Origin: Phycisphaerae bacterium
GTDB lineage: Bacteria; Planctomycetota; Phycisphaerae; UBA1845; UTPLA1
Length of the DNA: 5,656 nt
NCBI GenBank assembly: GCA_029259995.1
Contig: JAJDEC010000059.1
Span: 1 to 5,656, forward strand
Reading direction: 5' to 3'
The position numbers and the translations under genes were made by a program. Below are positions 4,616 to 5,656 of this stretch, one piece after another. A model generated the notes under the pieces. The model was not told the origin of the DNA. It did no database searches and saw only the letters and a list, made by a program, of their open reading frames with translations. How positions within the stretch are numbered: the stretch's first letter is position 1; every line of letters begins with the position of its first letter.

Positions 4616-5656
4616 ATGGCCAGCAAGCAAGCCATTTATGACGCCGTCGATAAACGCCTCGATGCGAAAAGCTTTCGCGATGAGCACTGGGAAGGCTCTT
4701 TCGACGACTACCTCGACATGCTGACGAAGAATCCCCGCGTCGCGCGGAACAGCTTCCAGCGTCTCTACGACATGATCCTTCACTTCGGCGTCGAACGATA
4801 CACCAAGCTGCGCCACGAATTCGTGCGCTACAACTTCTTCTCCGATCCCATCGACGAAGGCGCCGACGGTATCTTCGGTCTCGAACGACCGATGATGGCC
4901 CTGGTCGACTTCTTCAAGTCCGCCTCGCAGGGCTACGGCACGGAACGCCGCATCCTCCTGCTCCACGGTCCCGTCGGCTCGGCCAAGTCGACGATCTGCC
5001 GCCTGCTCAAGAAGGGCCTCGAATACTACACGCGACTCGACGAAGGCGCGATGTTCACCTTCTCCTGGAAGCTGGAAAAAGACGGCGAGACAGACATTGT
5101 CGACTGCCCCATGCACGAAGAGCCGCTGCGACTGATCCCGCGGGCTGCCCGCAAGGACATCGTCGCCATGCTCAACGAGTCGCTGCCGCCGGAACAGCGG
5201 ATCATCGTCGAAGGCGATCTCGATCCGTTCTGCCGAAAAACCTACGACGATCTGCTCGTCCGCTACGACGGCGACTGGCGCAAGGTCCTCGACCATATCG
5301 TCGTCCGGCGCTTCATCGTCAGCGAGAAGGATCGCAAGGGCATCGGTACCTTCCAGCCCAAGGACGAAAAAAACCAGGACTCGACGGAACTCACGGGCGA
5401 CATCAACTTCCGCAAGATCGCCGAATACGGCTCCGATTCGGATCCGCGTGCGTTCAACTTCGACGGCGAACTCAACATCGCCAATCGCGGCATCATCGAA
5501 TTCATCGAAGTCCTCAAGCTCGACGTGGCGTTCCTCTACGACCTGCTCGGCGCGTCGCAGGAACACCTGATCAAGCCGAAGAAATTCGCCCAGACGCACA
5601 TCGACGAAGTCATCATCGGCCACACGAACGAACCCGAATACCGCAAGCTCCAGAAC
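4616..5656 (+). CDS. prkA: PrkA AAA+ serine protein kinase, N-terminal 347 residues (runs off right edge)
   Basis: The frame is open from ATG 4616 to the window end, exactly 347 codons. PrkA proteins are usually about 640-690 residues, so this is the N-terminal half: the AAA+ PrkA domain without the C-terminal kinase-like part. Visible signatures are HWEGSFDDYLDML (24-36), the P-loop HGPVGSAKSTICRLLKKGLE (117-136; K124, S125), FDGELNIANRGIIEFIEVLK (282-301, sensor/Walker-B-like region), FLYDLLGASQEHLIKPKKFA (306-325) and IIGHTNEPEYRKLQ (333-346). In the P-loop the Gly before Lys is replaced by Ala; PrkA proteins typically have Ser there, so this is not damage. Family members (E. coli YeaG, Bacillus PrkA) are cytosolic stress, starvation or sporulation regulators. 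An ATP-dependent protease activity has also been proposed for Bacillus PrkA. In many genomes yeaH (DUF444) and spoVR follow, so they may lie just beyond the window. GGAG at 4603-4606 is 9 nt from ATG 4616 but abuts the in-frame ATG 4607, so 4616 is the better start. Confidence 0.97.
   Translation, partial: MASKQAIYDAVDKRLDAKSFRDEHWEGSFDDYLDMLTKNPRVARNSFQRLYDMILHFGVERYTKLRHEFVRYNFFSDPIDEGADGIFGLERPMMALVDFFKSASQGYGTERRILLLHGPVGSAKSTICRLLKKGLEYYTRLDEGAMFTFSWKLEKDGETDIVDCPMHEEPLRLIPRAARKDIVAMLNESLPPEQRIIVEGDLDPFCRKTYDDLLVRYDGDWRKVLDHIVVRRFIVSEKDRKGIGTFQPKDEKNQDSTELTGDINFRKIAEYGSDSDPRAFNFDGELNIANRGIIEFIEVLKLDVAFLYDLLGASQEHLIKPKKFAQTHIDEVIIGHTNEPEYRKLQN

Noticed and set aside
4544..5623. A 359-residue open frame on the minus strand, antisense to prkA
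   Set aside because: It is the mirror of strongly conserved prkA codons with C or G at the third position. Its product is an Asp/Glu/Val/Phe-rich string with no recognisable motif, typical of antisense frames in GC-biased genes.

Overview
This 5.66 kb window is bacterial chromosomal DNA with fairly high GC content. It most likely comes from a member of the Planctomycetota. That assignment is inference. It rests on a secreted PQQ-type beta-propeller protein carrying the WKQWGGPNRD entry motif, an enlarged RNase HII-like protein with a GYG motif, and a PrkA kinase, in the loose, mostly non-operonic layout common in that phylum. No rRNA, tRNA, CRISPR array, transposase or phage gene was seen.

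Left part, minus strand (1-2872). Three genes are read leftwards: an RNase HII-like protein (about 1886-2872), a short Mpo1/DUF962-family membrane protein (1435-1746), and a secreted PQQ-repeat beta-propeller protein (1-1357, C-terminal end cut by the window edge). Two identical 23-bp copies of a hairpin-forming repeat lie between the first two. The gaps (139 and 77 bp) leave open whether the three are co-transcribed.

Middle (2873-4067). A stand-alone LON substrate-binding-domain protein (3012-3767, possibly starting at TTG 3078) is read rightwards, divergently from the RNase HII-like gene. A perfect extended -10 element lies at its 5' end. About 300 bp without a convincing gene follow.

Right part, plus strand (4068-5656). 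A 69-residue two-helix membrane protein of unknown function has a very strong ribosome binding site. A 338-bp intergenic region follows. It holds a possible very short ORF with a consensus AGGAGG, a good TTGAAA-N17-TATCAT promoter candidate and a GC-rich hairpin just before the next ribosome binding site. The last gene is the N-terminal half of prkA, an AAA+ serine protein kinase that runs off the right edge.

The genes do not form one evident pathway. They look like independent housekeeping and stress functions: RNA-DNA hybrid or ribonucleotide processing, lipid oxidation, a Lon-like recognition domain, stress kinase signalling and an exported propeller. I see no convincing new multi-gene system. 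The points most worth checking are the altered GRG motif and large insertion in the RNase HII-like protein, the hairpin repeat pair, and the small ORFs upstream of prkA.
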